Assembly (NCBI GenBank): GCA_020848035.1
Contig: JADLAX010000007.1
Span: forward strand, 37,577-101,576
From: Anaerolineae bacterium
GTDB taxonomy: Bacteria; Chloroflexota; Anaerolineae; Promineifilales; Promineifilaceae
Length of the DNA stretch: 64,000 nucleotides
Direction: 5' to 3'
The notes beneath the pieces were generated by a model that saw nothing but the letters and a program-made list of their open reading frames with translations, was not told the origin of the DNA and ran no database searches. Positions 56,147 through 64,000 of the stretch are shown in pieces (within the stretch, counting starts at the first letter, position 1; each line of letters begins with the position of its first letter). Position numbers and translations under genes: made by a program.

Positions 56147-56901
56147 GCGATTTGTCATTGCGGATTGTTATCCCCAGTCGCGGCCGTGCCGAAGAGTGTA
56201 GGCACGCTTTACGTCTTTTCCCCCAGGCCACTGTTGTCGTTCATGACTATGAATACGATTTGTACCGCCAGGCGCTGCCGGAGCGGGTTGAGGTCATTGC
56301 CCATGACCAGGATGGCGGCATTGCCCCCATTCGCCAGTGGGTGCTGGATCGCTTCCAGGAAGAGGCGATCTTGTTTGTGGATGACGACGTTCGCTACCTG
56401 AAGGTCGTAGCCGGGTTTGAGACGGCCTCCCGCGTTATTCGCGACCCGCGGGCCATTGCCCAGGTGTGCGAGAATGCGGCGTATGTGGCCAGTGAGATAG
56501 GCGCGCCCATCTTTGGCTTTGCCCAGACGAGCGGAGACGTGCGCAAGTATAAGCCGACCGATCCCATCAACATGACGGGGTGGGTCGGCTCTGTTATTGG
56601 CGTGGTGGGCCGCGACATTGAGTATGACACCACGCTGCGGATGCGTGCCGATATTGATTTCTGCCTTCGTGCCCAGCTGGAGCAGCGCATCATCTTTGTC
56701 GATACCCGCTTTGCCTTTGTGCATCACAAGATGTTTGCCCACAAGGGCGGCAACGCCCACATGCGCAGCGCCGAGCGCAGCCAGCGGGAGATAGAGCTGC
56801 TCCGGCAGCGCTGGGGGAATTGGGTAGATGTGGTTAAGGGCAAGGGGGTCATCCGCATTGTGGTGAAAGTGAAGCGGAGGCAGTCAGGGCTAAAGAACTG
56901 A
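56143..56901 (+). CDS. GT-A-type glycosyltransferase-like protein
   Basis: A 252-residue protein overlapping the previous stop. IVIPSRGRAEECRHAL at the N-terminus and FVDDDVRYL (DxD-type metal motif) are typical of GT-A glycosyltransferases; the HHKMFAHKGG segment is a likely acceptor or metal region. Phages use such enzymes to sugar-modify bases or surface structures. Its position between a ParB-domain gene and the terminase favours DNA modification, which is inference. Confidence 0.65.
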   Translation: MSDLSLRIVIPSRGRAEECRHALRLFPQATVVVHDYEYDLYRQALPERVEVIAHDQDGGIAPIRQWVLDRFQEEAILFVDDDVRYLKVVAGFETASRVIRDPRAIAQVCENAAYVASEIGAPIFGFAQTSGDVRKYKPTDPINMTGWVGSVIGVVGRDIEYDTTLRMRADIDFCLRAQLEQRIIFVDTRFAFVHHKMFAHKGGNAHMRSAERSQREIELLRQRWGNWVDVVKGKGVIRIVVKVKRRQSGLKN

Positions 56902-56902
56902 A

Positions 56903-57469
56903 ATGGGGAGACCGCCGAATACCGCCATTGTCGCGGCACGTCGCCAGAAGGTGGCCCAACTGCTGCTGCGGGGGCTGACGCAGCGGGAGATTGAGCGGGC
57001 GTTAGCCACACAGAAGATTTTCAACCCAGATACGCGCAAGCCGTGGAGTCTGGGCACCATCAACGCGGATGTCAAGTTGATGGAAGAGGTGTGGCGGCAG
57101 GAGGCAATCCGCAGCCTGGCCGACCGCAAGGCCAGGGTGGCCGCCGAGTTGGAGTATCTGCGGCGTACGGCCTGGGCAGAAGGCGATCTTGAATTAGTAC
57201 GGAAACTGCTGAAGGACGAACGGGACATGTTCGGCCTGGATGAACCGATAGAAGTGAGCTTGCGGGCATCGGGCAGTGTGGATGTTAACCATAGTGTGGC
57301 GCAGCCAGCGGGAGACCCAATTGTTGATGATATGAGTGAGGAGGAGCTTGATTACTTCATTGCCAACATGCTGACCAAAGTCGAGATTGCTCCGCCTGAT
57401 CAGAACGTCATCGAAGGGGAATTAGTGAGGGAGGCTCATGAAGAATCTGTTCTCGAAAATCAAAAATAG
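56903..57469 (+). CDS. terS: Putative terminase small subunit
   Basis: A 188-residue protein. It begins with a helix-turn-helix (RQKVAQLLLRGLTQREIERALA), continues as a long helix pair and ends in an acidic tail (IVDDMSEEELDYFI). This order and its location ahead of the large terminase gene fit a small terminase that recognises the packaging site. No sequence match can be proven here. Confidence 0.6.
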   Translation: MGRPPNTAIVAARRQKVAQLLLRGLTQREIERALATQKIFNPDTRKPWSLGTINADVKLMEEVWRQEAIRSLADRKARVAAELEYLRRTAWAEGDLELVRKLLKDERDMFGLDEPIEVSLRASGSVDVNHSVAQPAGDPIVDDMSEEELDYFIANMLTKVEIAPPDQNVIEGELVREAHEESVLENQK

Positions 57470-57554
57470 AGGGATGGAAATTTACACCATCATTCTGATT
57501 GTGGTGCTGGTTTTCTGGCTATCACATTTTTTGATCAACTACGCGTTTAAGTAA
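57438..57554 (+). CDS. Hidden 38-residue membrane peptide between terminase genes
   Basis: The ATG at 57438 lies within the end of the previous gene and is preceded by GGGAGGC. The product has a basic N-terminus (KNLFSKIKNRG) and one membrane span (IYTIILIVVLVFWLSHFLI). The stop TAA is directly followed by the terminase ATG, so the spacing looks selected. It may be a holin-like or assembly peptide. Confidence 0.55.
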   Translation: MKNLFSKIKNRGMEIYTIILIVVLVFWLSHFLINYAFK

Positions 57555-59255
57555 ATGGTTTCACCTGTTCCAATCGCTCCAGCTGCCAACAGCCTGGCTT
57601 ATAAGCGTCAAATCGCCTCCGCCTTGATGAAGAAGGCACGGCGGCAGCAACGGCCGTTACCAACCCGGCGCGGCGGCAATCCGATTGATCTGCTGACATG
57701 GAACTGCCGCTACCGCCAACAGCTGCGCCCGGGCGAGTGGTTTGATTTGCCAAATCACAAGTACCTGGTGGACATGTTCGCCGAGGTGGCCAGGGAAATT
57801 GTGTACATGAAGGCGGGTCAGATTGGGGTTAGCGAGCTGCTCATCTCGTACGCGCTGCACGCCTGTGACCAGCGCAGTGCCGACGTTCTTTACCTGATGC
57901 CCACCAACACCGACGTGAGCGACTTTGGTCAGTCGCGTTTTGGGCCAGCTCTGGAAGCAAGCCCATACCTCGCGTCCATCGTGGTTGGGGCTTCTGCTTC
58001 CAAGAATCAGCGCGGCGCCGACAAGGTAACGCTGAAGCGCATCCGGGAAAACTTTCTGTATTTGCGCGGTGGGTCGGTGGGCAATGACGGCCGTGCCCGG
58101 CAGCTGAAGTCCATTCCGGTGGATGTTTTGGTTGGGGATGAGATTGACGAGATGGATGAGCGGGCCATGCCGATCGGCCGTAAGCGCCTGGGTCACAGCC
58201 CGATTAAGGAAGTGCGCCAGGCATCTACCCCAACGTATCACGGGGTTGGGATTCATGCCCAATGGGAGCTAAGCGATCAGCGGGAGTGGTTTGTCCCCTG
58301 CCCCCACTGTGGCAAGTGGCAGCAGTTGGACATCAACAACATTGTGCAGGTGTGGGATGACTTAGGACGGCCGATTGTATGGCACGGCCAGGAAGATGAC
58401 CGGGCTTACATTGCCTGCACCAGGTGCGGTAAGGAAGTGGACCGGCTGGCCAAGGGCGAGTGGGTACCCAAGTATCCAGGACGTTCTATTGTTGGATTCC
58501 ATCCCACCAAGCTGATGTCTGGGCACACCCCCCTGCTTGCCGTGGTGCTGAACTTCAACACCGTCGACGAGACGGCCCGGCGCGAAGCGTTTAACCAGGA
58601 TTTGGGGCTGCCGTACACCCCGAAAGGCGGCCGTTTGACCGAAGAGGATCTGCGCGCGTGCGAGCGCGAATTTGCGCATGGGCCGCTAGATTATGATGCC
58701 GGTGCCGCTATGGGCGTGGACGTGGGCAAGCTCCTGCACGTGGTCATCCGGGCGCGGCCGGACGAAAAAGGGGAGCGGCGCCAGCTGTTTGCCGGAGCCG
58801 TGATGAACTTCGATGAGGTTAGCCGTCTTATGCAGCAATACCAGGTGAACACCTGCGTGGTGGACGCACTACCGGAAACGCGATCTGCGCGGGCTTTTCA
58901 GGCGGAACACAAGGATAAGAAGGTGTGGTTGTGCCATTACGTGAGCGCGGAAAGTGGGGCCAAGAAAAGCGGGCCAGTGCAGTGGGATGCCCGGCATGGC
59001 AATGTAAACGCTGACCGCACCTGGACGCTGGATATCACCTTTTCCCGGTTTTACGACAAGAGCAATGTGCTGCCCGCTAACATCAAGAGCGTGGCGGATT
59101 ATCACAAGCATTTATTGGAGCCAACGCGCGTTGTGCATGAGAAGCCTGACGGAACAGTCGTTGGGAAGTATGTGGGGGATGGAGATGACCATTTTGCCCA
59201 CGCTGAAAATTACTGCGCGATCGCGGCGATGCGGCCCACAGGGTGGGCAAGATAG
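57555..59255 (+). CDS. terL: Terminase large subunit, GpA/lambda type
   Basis: A 566-residue protein. The ATPase site KAGQIGVSE is a variant P-loop like that of lambda GpA, and VLVGDEIDEMD is the Walker B. A CPHCGKWQ ... CTRCGKEV zinc pair, typical of the GpA group, follows. The nuclease domain begins GVDVGKLL with its first metal Asp. It cuts and pumps DNA into proheads. Length is somewhat below lambda GpA. Confidence 0.9.
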   Translation: MVSPVPIAPAANSLAYKRQIASALMKKARRQQRPLPTRRGGNPIDLLTWNCRYRQQLRPGEWFDLPNHKYLVDMFAEVAREIVYMKAGQIGVSELLISYALHACDQRSADVLYLMPTNTDVSDFGQSRFGPALEASPYLASIVVGASASKNQRGADKVTLKRIRENFLYLRGGSVGNDGRARQLKSIPVDVLVGDEIDEMDERAMPIGRKRLGHSPIKEVRQASTPTYHGVGIHAQWELSDQREWFVPCPHCGKWQQLDINNIVQVWDDLGRPIVWHGQEDDRAYIACTRCGKEVDRLAKGEWVPKYPGRSIVGFHPTKLMSGHTPLLAVVLNFNTVDETARREAFNQDLGLPYTPKGGRLTEEDLRACEREFAHGPLDYDAGAAMGVDVGKLLHVVIRARPDEKGERRQLFAGAVMNFDEVSRLMQQYQVNTCVVDALPETRSARAFQAEHKDKKVWLCHYVSAESGAKKSGPVQWDARHGNVNADRTWTLDITFSRFYDKSNVLPANIKSVADYHKHLLEPTRVVHEKPDGTVVGKYVGDGDDHFAHAENYCAIAAMRPTGWAR

Positions 59256-59266
59256 AAGGGTGAGGC

Positions 59267-59431
59267 ATGAGCATACTTCAAGTTTTGTTTATCGTGGGAT
59301 GTTTCGGTCTGGGTTACTTTTTGCCAGATATGGCTATTGCAGTCGGCGGTAGTGACAGAGATTTTGGTGACGGCGCCAAAGTTTGCATGGCTTTTAGTTG
59401 CGCCTTTATCGGCGCTTATTTGTCCCTTTAA
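59267..59431 (+). CDS. Small two-span membrane protein
   Basis: A 54-residue protein with GAAGGGTGAGGC before the ATG. Segments VLFIVGCFGLGYFLPDMAIA and CMAFSCAFIGAYLSL could each cross the membrane, separated by an acidic loop SDRDFGD. It may be a holin or head-associated membrane peptide. Too short for standard gene calls. Confidence 0.5.
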   Translation: MSILQVLFIVGCFGLGYFLPDMAIAVGGSDRDFGDGAKVCMAFSCAFIGAYLSL

Positions 59432-59443
59432 AGCGAGGTTGTA

Positions 59444-59677
59444 ATGGGTAGGCGAAATGACTTGATGCTTATTGCAAATGTTGATTCTTCGGCATTCGAG
59501 GAAGCGATGGCCAATATGAAGCAGGTGGGTGGATATCGTGGCCCACACACGATTTGCACAACCCAGCCTATGACTATCACGCGAATCAGAATACGGCCGT
59601 TTCAAACCGGGCGACGTATCTGCAAGGTCCGCATTCCTAAACAAAAAGATGGGAGGTCTGTATGGCCACAGCAGTAG
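59444..59677 (+). CDS. Small hypothetical protein
   Basis: A 77-residue basic protein after AGCGAGG. Its C-terminal 16 codons overlap the portal start. No motif recognised. Confidence 0.45.
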   Translation: MGRRNDLMLIANVDSSAFEEAMANMKQVGGYRGPHTICTTQPMTITRIRIRPFQTGRRICKVRIPKQKDGRSVWPQQ

Positions 59678-61323
59678 ATAAAGCAATTGAGCGGGCACTT
59701 GAGAGCAAGCAGCCTGTTTATTCTGGCGAAGAAAAGCCGTTGGCGCTGACCTTTACTGCCTTGCTGCGGTGGGCTGAAGAGCGCCCGCCTGACTACGGTG
59801 CAGACACGCGGAAGTTTGACGAGTGGCACGAACGGTTCCTGCACCGTGAGCCTCACCTCAACGGTGTGGTGGGCCAGGCCACCAGCCTTATCCGCAACCG
59901 TGGCTGGAGCATGACGGGCGGCAAAATCCAGGTGAACCGCACAAAAGAGATCTTTCATGATGCCGACCGGCAGGCAGGAGCGCGTTTTGGTGATGGGTAT
60001 CGCCGATTCATCACCCGCATGGCCCGTTCTTTCTACATTGCCTCGTTTGGGGCAATCTGCGAGTTGGGGCGTGATGCTCCGCCACGGATGTCTGCTGGCG
60101 TCACTACAGCTGGACCGCTGCGGGCAATGTGGTCAGCTGATCCGACCCGATTCAAGGTGCGTACCAGGGGCAGCAAGACCCATGCTTTGCCGGAATTTCC
60201 CCTTGCTTACTACCCGGCGCAAGGAAAGATGCAGCATTGGCGCCACGGCGACTTCTTGCGCATCGTCGATAACCCCAGTATCCGTGAGGACCTGCCGGTG
60301 GGCTACAGCGCTGTGGCCATGGCGCGTGAGCTGGCCGAGATTCTGGTGGCTGTCTACAAGTACGACAAAGAAAAGCTTGGAGCACGTGCACCGAAGGGTT
60401 TGATCATCCTAAACAACATCACTGAAGACCAGTGGAATACGGCTATGAAATCTCGCCGGGCCGAGCTGGATGGCCTGGAGCGGGAATATTTTGGCGACGT
60501 AGCGGTGTTAGCCGGTTCCTCGGTGGAGCAGGTCGACGCCAAGTTGATGGCGCTGTCCAGCCTGCCGGAAGGCTTTAAGCGGCAAGAGGCGATCGATTTA
60601 CTCATGTACCTTTACGCTCTGCTCTTCCGTTTCCCCCCAGAGGAGTTTTGGCCGGTGCGCGGGGGCAGTTTCGGCCGCGGAACAGAAACGCAGGTGGGTG
60701 TAGAGCGAGCTACCCGTAAGGGTGACATGGATTTCTTCAGCGCCTTCCAGGAGCAGATGCAGAAAGAGCTGCCAGCGGCCGTTTTGCTGGAGTATGAAGA
60801 GCGGGATGACCGCGGGCGTCACATCGAGGCAACGATCAGCGAGATTCACGCCAAAATCGCCTCGACCCTCTACCAGGCGGGGGCACTCAACATCGAGGGG
60901 CCACTGCTGACCCGCCAGCAGGCGTTAAGCTACCTGGTGGCCAACGGCGTCATCCCGCCTGAATGGTCTGAGGCGGTAGAAGACGTTGAAGCCACGGACA
61001 CCGAGGTGGCCCGTATGAATTTGCTGCGCGAACGGTTGTTGGATACCAAGCCGCAGGTGCATCGTGCCATTGCCCAATATCCGGATCAGCCCATCGTGCG
61101 CTACCAGTGGCCCAGCGGCCGGGAGATTGTGCTGTGGGAACGCGGAGACCAGGCTATCAAGCGCAGCCACCTCATCACCAAGAAGCGGGCGGTTCTGTAT
61201 CGGAATGAGGACGCCGACCTGGTGATTACTGATGAGGATGTGGATACGGCCGTCGCCGCCGGTAACGGCCGTTTGGGGGCAGAGTTCGCACAGCTGCTAG
61301 AAGCGCCCAAACTGGACGCCTAA
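59662..61323 (+). CDS. Phage portal protein
   Basis: A 553-residue protein placed directly after the terminase. LHREPHLNGVVGQATSLIRN at the N-terminus and FARSFYIASFGAICELGR-like segments fit the portal fold. LLTRQQALSYLVANGVIPPEW near residue 415 and the C-terminal helical region also fit. Portals form the dodecameric gateway for DNA in the head. Closest to the DUF935 or SPP1-like portal groups, without certainty. Confidence 0.75.
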   Translation: MATAVDKAIERALESKQPVYSGEEKPLALTFTALLRWAEERPPDYGADTRKFDEWHERFLHREPHLNGVVGQATSLIRNRGWSMTGGKIQVNRTKEIFHDADRQAGARFGDGYRRFITRMARSFYIASFGAICELGRDAPPRMSAGVTTAGPLRAMWSADPTRFKVRTRGSKTHALPEFPLAYYPAQGKMQHWRHGDFLRIVDNPSIREDLPVGYSAVAMARELAEILVAVYKYDKEKLGARAPKGLIILNNITEDQWNTAMKSRRAELDGLEREYFGDVAVLAGSSVEQVDAKLMALSSLPEGFKRQEAIDLLMYLYALLFRFPPEEFWPVRGGSFGRGTETQVGVERATRKGDMDFFSAFQEQMQKELPAAVLLEYEERDDRGRHIEATISEIHAKIASTLYQAGALNIEGPLLTRQQALSYLVANGVIPPEWSEAVEDVEATDTEVARMNLLRERLLDTKPQVHRAIAQYPDQPIVRYQWPSGREIVLWERGDQAIKRSHLITKKRAVLYRNEDADLVITDEDVDTAVAAGNGRLGAEFAQLLEAPKLDA

Positions 61324-61332
61324 CGGGATCGA

Positions 61333-61959
61333 ATGGATGCGTCGCAGCCCCCTACCCTTGAGGAGTTGAATGCCATCGTTGAGCGCCTGACCGTTGAGGT
61401 GCATCAGCTGAAGATGTCTAAGGCTGAGCTGCGGGCGATGGTGGTTTCGGTTTTTCAGCAGGAACAGGAAGCGCTGCATAAGCGGGTTTTTGACACAACC
61501 GCATTATTTGAGGCCCGACTGGATGCCGAGCTGACAAATATGTGGGAGGAGGTATCCAAGGGCCAGGTTCTTACACGCCAGGGGTTTGAAAAGCAAAGTG
61601 AACGCATGGCCTACCTGGAAAAAATTGTAGAGCGATGCTGCGAAGAGATGGCTGGAAAACCTCGTAAGCGTAAAGGTGATACCGGTCAGTTTTTCCGGGA
61701 GCAGACACTCCTTTGGGCAAAGAAGCTGGCATTGCTCATGGACCAAACGCTTGATATGGATGATATCCGGGCGATTTGTTTTGAGTTCGGTGTGGACTTT
61801 GAGCATCTGAAAGGCGAGGAGAAGCGAGCCAAGATCAGACAGCTCATCATCTACTTTTTTCAACGTAAGACGCTGCCGCTTTTGGCAGACCATTTACAAC
61901 TTATTCGGCCGAACATGCAATGGCCGCTAACGGCCGTTGAGGCCACACTCGATTTGTGA
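61333..61959 (+). CDS. Hypothetical coiled-coil protein
   Basis: A 208-residue protein. The first 110 residues are a long helix (EELNAIVERLTVEVHQLKMS ...) likely to form a coiled coil. The C-terminal half contains MDDIRAICFEFGVDFEHLKG, resembling an effector-associated helical domain that binds partners. Head or host-interaction role unknown. The last codons carry ACGGCCGT. Confidence 0.6.
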   Translation: MDASQPPTLEELNAIVERLTVEVHQLKMSKAELRAMVVSVFQQEQEALHKRVFDTTALFEARLDAELTNMWEEVSKGQVLTRQGFEKQSERMAYLEKIVERCCEEMAGKPRKRKGDTGQFFREQTLLWAKKLALLMDQTLDMDDIRAICFEFGVDFEHLKGEEKRAKIRQLIIYFFQRKTLPLLADHLQLIRPNMQWPLTAVEATLDL

Positions 61960-61975
61960 GGGGAGGTTTAAACGC

Positions 61976-62188
61976 ATGATTGAAATGATTTTGAGACTGA
62001 AGGGGAAGCATTACGCATTGTTTTTGGCGTTCCTGTCGTTTTTGAGCTTGGTTGCTCTGGTGTGGCTGGTGCTGCTCGATGACACCCGCTTCGCCGACGG
62101 CGAGGTGCTTTTAGCTGCGGTAGCCTTCATGTTGATGGGAGTTGGTAGCGGATCTATTGCCGCTGCAGATGAGGGGAAGAAGCAATGA
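61976..62188 (+). CDS. Small two-span membrane protein
   Basis: A 70-residue protein with GGGGAGGTTTAAACGC before the ATG. Two spans (YALFLAFLSFLSLVALVWLV and GEVLLAAVAFMLMGVGSGSI) with charged ends, the layout of a class II holin. No endolysin is beside it in this window. Confidence 0.6.
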   Translation: MIEMILRLKGKHYALFLAFLSFLSLVALVWLVLLDDTRFADGEVLLAAVAFMLMGVGSGSIAAADEGKKQ

Positions 62189-62532
62189 GATTCATGAACG
62201 CAAAGGTTTATTCCATGATGGATGAGCTAAGCCTGCGCATGGATGAGCTGAACCGAAGGGAACGGCCGTCTACGCCCTCGCCAGACCTCTCTGTTTTGCA
62301 ACCCCTGATTGATGCCGTAGAGATTATTATGGCAAAGGTGGCGGCTCTGTGGGAAGAGCTGGTGATCGCCATCCGCGAGGCAGCGGCCGTGCTTGTGCCG
62401 CATATCTGCCGGTTGGGAGAGAGCTTCGGCCGGTGGCGTCTGTACAAAAAGCTAAAAGGCGTCATTGGCAAGCGAGCTGCGTGGTACGTGGCAGAACGGT
62501 GCCCAGCCTGGCTGGTGTGGAGGCTTACCTGA
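62185..62532 (+). CDS. Hypothetical helical protein
   Basis: A 115-residue protein overlapping its neighbours on both sides. Amphipathic helices with an Arg/Lys-rich C-terminus. Not recognised. Confidence 0.6.
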   Translation: MRFMNAKVYSMMDELSLRMDELNRRERPSTPSPDLSVLQPLIDAVEIIMAKVAALWEELVIAIREAAAVLVPHICRLGESFGRWRLYKKLKGVIGKRAAWYVAERCPAWLVWRLT

Positions 62533-63041
62533 TGGCAAATCCGCTCGATTATTCTCGCTTCCGGGTTGTGGTGGTTAGTGGGCCGCAGCGCTCAGGGACC
62601 ACAATTGCAGCTCGTATCATCGCCACTGAAAGCGGGATGCAGTACGTCGACGAGGATGATTACGGCACAAAGGGTGTGGATGGCTGGAAGGAGCTGGTAA
62701 AGAGTGGCCAGGGGTTAGTCATTCATTCACCGGCGATGGGCCGGTGGGTTCACGAGGTTGACGCTGAAGACGTTGCTGTGGTGTGGATGATGCGGCCGTT
62801 AGCTGACATTCTGGCCAGCCAAAAGCGGATCGGCTGGGAGGAAGGCGACGAGCGTGCCAAATACGCCATGACGCCCAAGGACACACGCCCAATTGCCTTT
62901 GTGAAGAAGTGGTATTGGTACACGCACCAACGGCCGTTCATCACCAACGCCTTCGAGCTGGAATACGAGCAGCTTAAACACCATCCGTTTTGGGTTGAAG
63001 ACTACAAGCGGATTCTATTTGGGAAACGACAATGGAAATAA
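62532..63041 (+). CDS. P-loop kinase/sulfotransferase-like protein
   Basis: A 169-residue protein with VVVVSGPQRSGTTIAARIIA at residues 12-31, the P-loop pattern GPxRSGTT of sulfotransferase-like phage proteins. WMMRPLADILASQKR and later Lys/Trp segments fit the same fold. Substrate unknown. Confidence 0.7.
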   Translation: MANPLDYSRFRVVVVSGPQRSGTTIAARIIATESGMQYVDEDDYGTKGVDGWKELVKSGQGLVIHSPAMGRWVHEVDAEDVAVVWMMRPLADILASQKRIGWEEGDERAKYAMTPKDTRPIAFVKKWYWYTHQRPFITNAFELEYEQLKHHPFWVEDYKRILFGKRQWK

Positions 63042-63433
63042 GACGAAAGCGCGTAAACGGCCGTGCGTACAAAGGCCGAACAATCCGTATCCCCTCCTGC
63101 CCTCAGTGCAATGGTTATATTCACATGAAACGCGACCTGAAGGCCGGGCCACTTGAGGGGTATGACGGGGTAACTGAGATGTATCTGATTTGCCCCAAAT
63201 GCCAGCACAAGATTCACATCTACTTTATGAATGCCCAGCTGGAGCGCCTGCGCCAGGATTATCGCGCCGCGCTTACCCGGGCGACGGGGATTGGCTCCAC
63301 GCTGCTGGTTCAGAAAGCGCAGGCAAAGGAGCGGCGCTATGTAGAGCGGTTTAATGCGCTACAGAAAGAGATGCGTGATGCATTGGGGCTTCCTGAATCA
63401 GCAGGTATCCCCATGCACGATGTAGAGGTGTAA
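63032..63433 (+). CDS. Zinc-ribbon protein
   Basis: A 133-residue protein. CPQCNGYIHM and CPKCQHKIHI supply two CxxC pairs about 30 residues apart, followed by a long helical tail. Likely nucleic-acid or head-component binding. It overlaps the preceding gene by 10 bases. Confidence 0.65.
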   Translation: MEIRRKRVNGRAYKGRTIRIPSCPQCNGYIHMKRDLKAGPLEGYDGVTEMYLICPKCQHKIHIYFMNAQLERLRQDYRAALTRATGIGSTLLVQKAQAKERRYVERFNALQKEMRDALGLPESAGIPMHDVEV

Positions 63434-63434
63434 C

Positions 63435-64000
63435 ATGCCCTGGGCCTGGGACGATACACAGAAGATCCACATCAACACCGATGACGGCAGCCGCATGACG
63501 CGCGAGAAGCTGCTGGCTTTCTCGCAGCAGTCGGTAGAAGCCTCGGTAAGCCAGATTAATACGCTGGCCAGCCAGATATCGACCGGCATTCTGACCCCGG
63601 CGCAGTGGCGCGAAGGGATGCGGGAAGAGCTGAAGCATGAGTACATTCGACAATACCTGCTGGGGCGTGGCGGCCGAGACCAAATGACCTCGGTGGATTG
63701 GGGCAGTATTGGTGGTTCGCTGGTGGAGCAGTACAAGTATCTGGATGGCTTTGCCGATGTGGTGGGCGGTCTGACCGAGGGTCAGATAAAGGTGCGCACG
63801 TTTGTGGACCTGGTAGCTTTGGCAAGATTGGGAGACGGCCGTTCTGCTGGGTGGGTGGAGTTGTCTAATGGGTATTCCGTGGCGTTAGGCAGCCTGGTGG
63901 GAAACGGCCGTTTGGCCAGCGGTGTACAGCGGGCAGCGATGTATGTGAACAGTGCGCGTGAGGCGTTCTACCGCGCACGTGCTCGCGCGCTGGGGTTTTC
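63435..64000 (+). CDS. Head morphogenesis protein, truncated by the window end
   Basis: The frame begins at ATG 63435 and is open to the end. About 188 residues are visible. The helical N-terminal pattern, with YIRQYLLGRGGRDQMT and AAMYVNSAREAFYRARARA, resembles phage minor head or Mu gpF-like morphogenesis proteins that follow the portal. It contains two ACGGCCGT copies. Confidence 0.65.
   Translation, partial: MPWAWDDTQKIHINTDDGSRMTREKLLAFSQQSVEASVSQINTLASQISTGILTPAQWREGMREELKHEYIRQYLLGRGGRDQMTSVDWGSIGGSLVEQYKYLDGFADVVGGLTEGQIKVRTFVDLVALARLGDGRSAGWVELSNGYSVALGSLVGNGRLASGVQRAAMYVNSAREAFYRARARALGF

Larger units (their letters stand above)
436..63911. repeat. Highly iterated palindrome ACGGCCGT, dispersed
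   Basis: The 8-base palindrome, often extended to AACGGCCGTT, occurs about 98 times by hand count, in genes and in gaps. Examples are 1027, 1553, 9760, 12228, 15543, 20104, 26873, 33752, 42406, 52255 and 63904. In coding DNA it writes TAV, NGR or RP. Long gaps are 35.0-40.1 kb (CBASS island), 45.2-47.0 kb, 48.3-50.0 kb and 55.3-57.6 kb. This is comparable to the HIP1 octamer of cyanobacteria. Confidence 0.85.

Noticed and set aside
1..64000. tRNA or rRNA genes
   Set aside because: No cloverleaf with the usual T-loop sequence or rRNA segment was noticed on either strand; a tRNA scan would be needed to be sure.

Overview
The window reads as a piece of a large temperate phage or phage-plasmid of a Chloroflexota (Anaerolineae-like) host. 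Phage genes are clear: a small-terminase candidate, a lambda GpA-type large terminase, a portal protein and a head-morphogenesis protein (56.9-64 kb). Plasmid genes are equally clear: a replication initiator with a DnaA domain-I-like N-terminus next to five iterons (10.7-12.1 kb) and a ParB with adjacent palindromes (42.2-43.3 kb). A tyrosine recombinase lies at 46.7 kb. The host guess rests on the secreted lamin-tail protein at 51.7 kb (a YLPLVLR segment followed by a TPTAT linker, a style common in Chloroflexota exported proteins); no rRNA or tRNA was seen, so it stays an inference.

Layout. 0-5.5 kb: a PRTRC-type cassette with a ubiquitin-like protein, an E2-like protein, a JAMM peptidase and an E1/ThiF enzyme. 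5.5-10.3 kb: a degenerate HAD-like protein, then a candidate prenylated-peptide quorum-sensing system: a ComQ-like polyprenyl synthase, a hidden 42-codon ORF on the opposite strand ending AVWPFGWY, a PDZ-containing multi-TM histidine kinase and a response regulator. 10.3-12.2 kb: stacked hairpins, the initiator gene and the iteron origin. 12.2-35 kb: an early/replication region with ASCH, GIY-YIG-like, RadC, sliding clamp, PAPS-reductase-like, PolX-like nucleotidyltransferase, SF2 helicase and nuclease genes, and a 1690-residue methylase-helicase. 35-40 kb: an AT-rich minus-strand CBASS defence island (cGAS-like enzyme, Cap4-type SAVED nuclease, two accessory genes). 40-45 kb: PC4-like, RarA-C-like and ParB genes. 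45-52 kb: an accessory zone with a HEPN-like gene, the integrase, small membrane proteins, an HNH nuclease, a fused methyltransferase-nuclease and the lamin-tail protein. 52.5-55 kb: a run of one-gene cassettes, each with its own promoter and terminator. 55.3-64 kb: the packaging and head operon.

Shared signals tie the element together. The palindrome ACGGCCGT occurs about 98 times by hand count, against roughly one expected by chance, and is missing from the CBASS island. Twelve genes share a start-site block GGAGGTTAGACCAAATG. Ten promoters share a TTCCCG-like -35 and a TAGGAT -10 with 17-18 bp between them; six carry paired CCTGTCAACC repeats upstream. A longer intergenic repeat recurs five times. 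An operator-like sequence GTTGCAGnnGGTTTCA sits at the start of the late operon and again before the replication region. These suggest one regulated network, with CBASS and parts of 45-50 kb acquired more recently.
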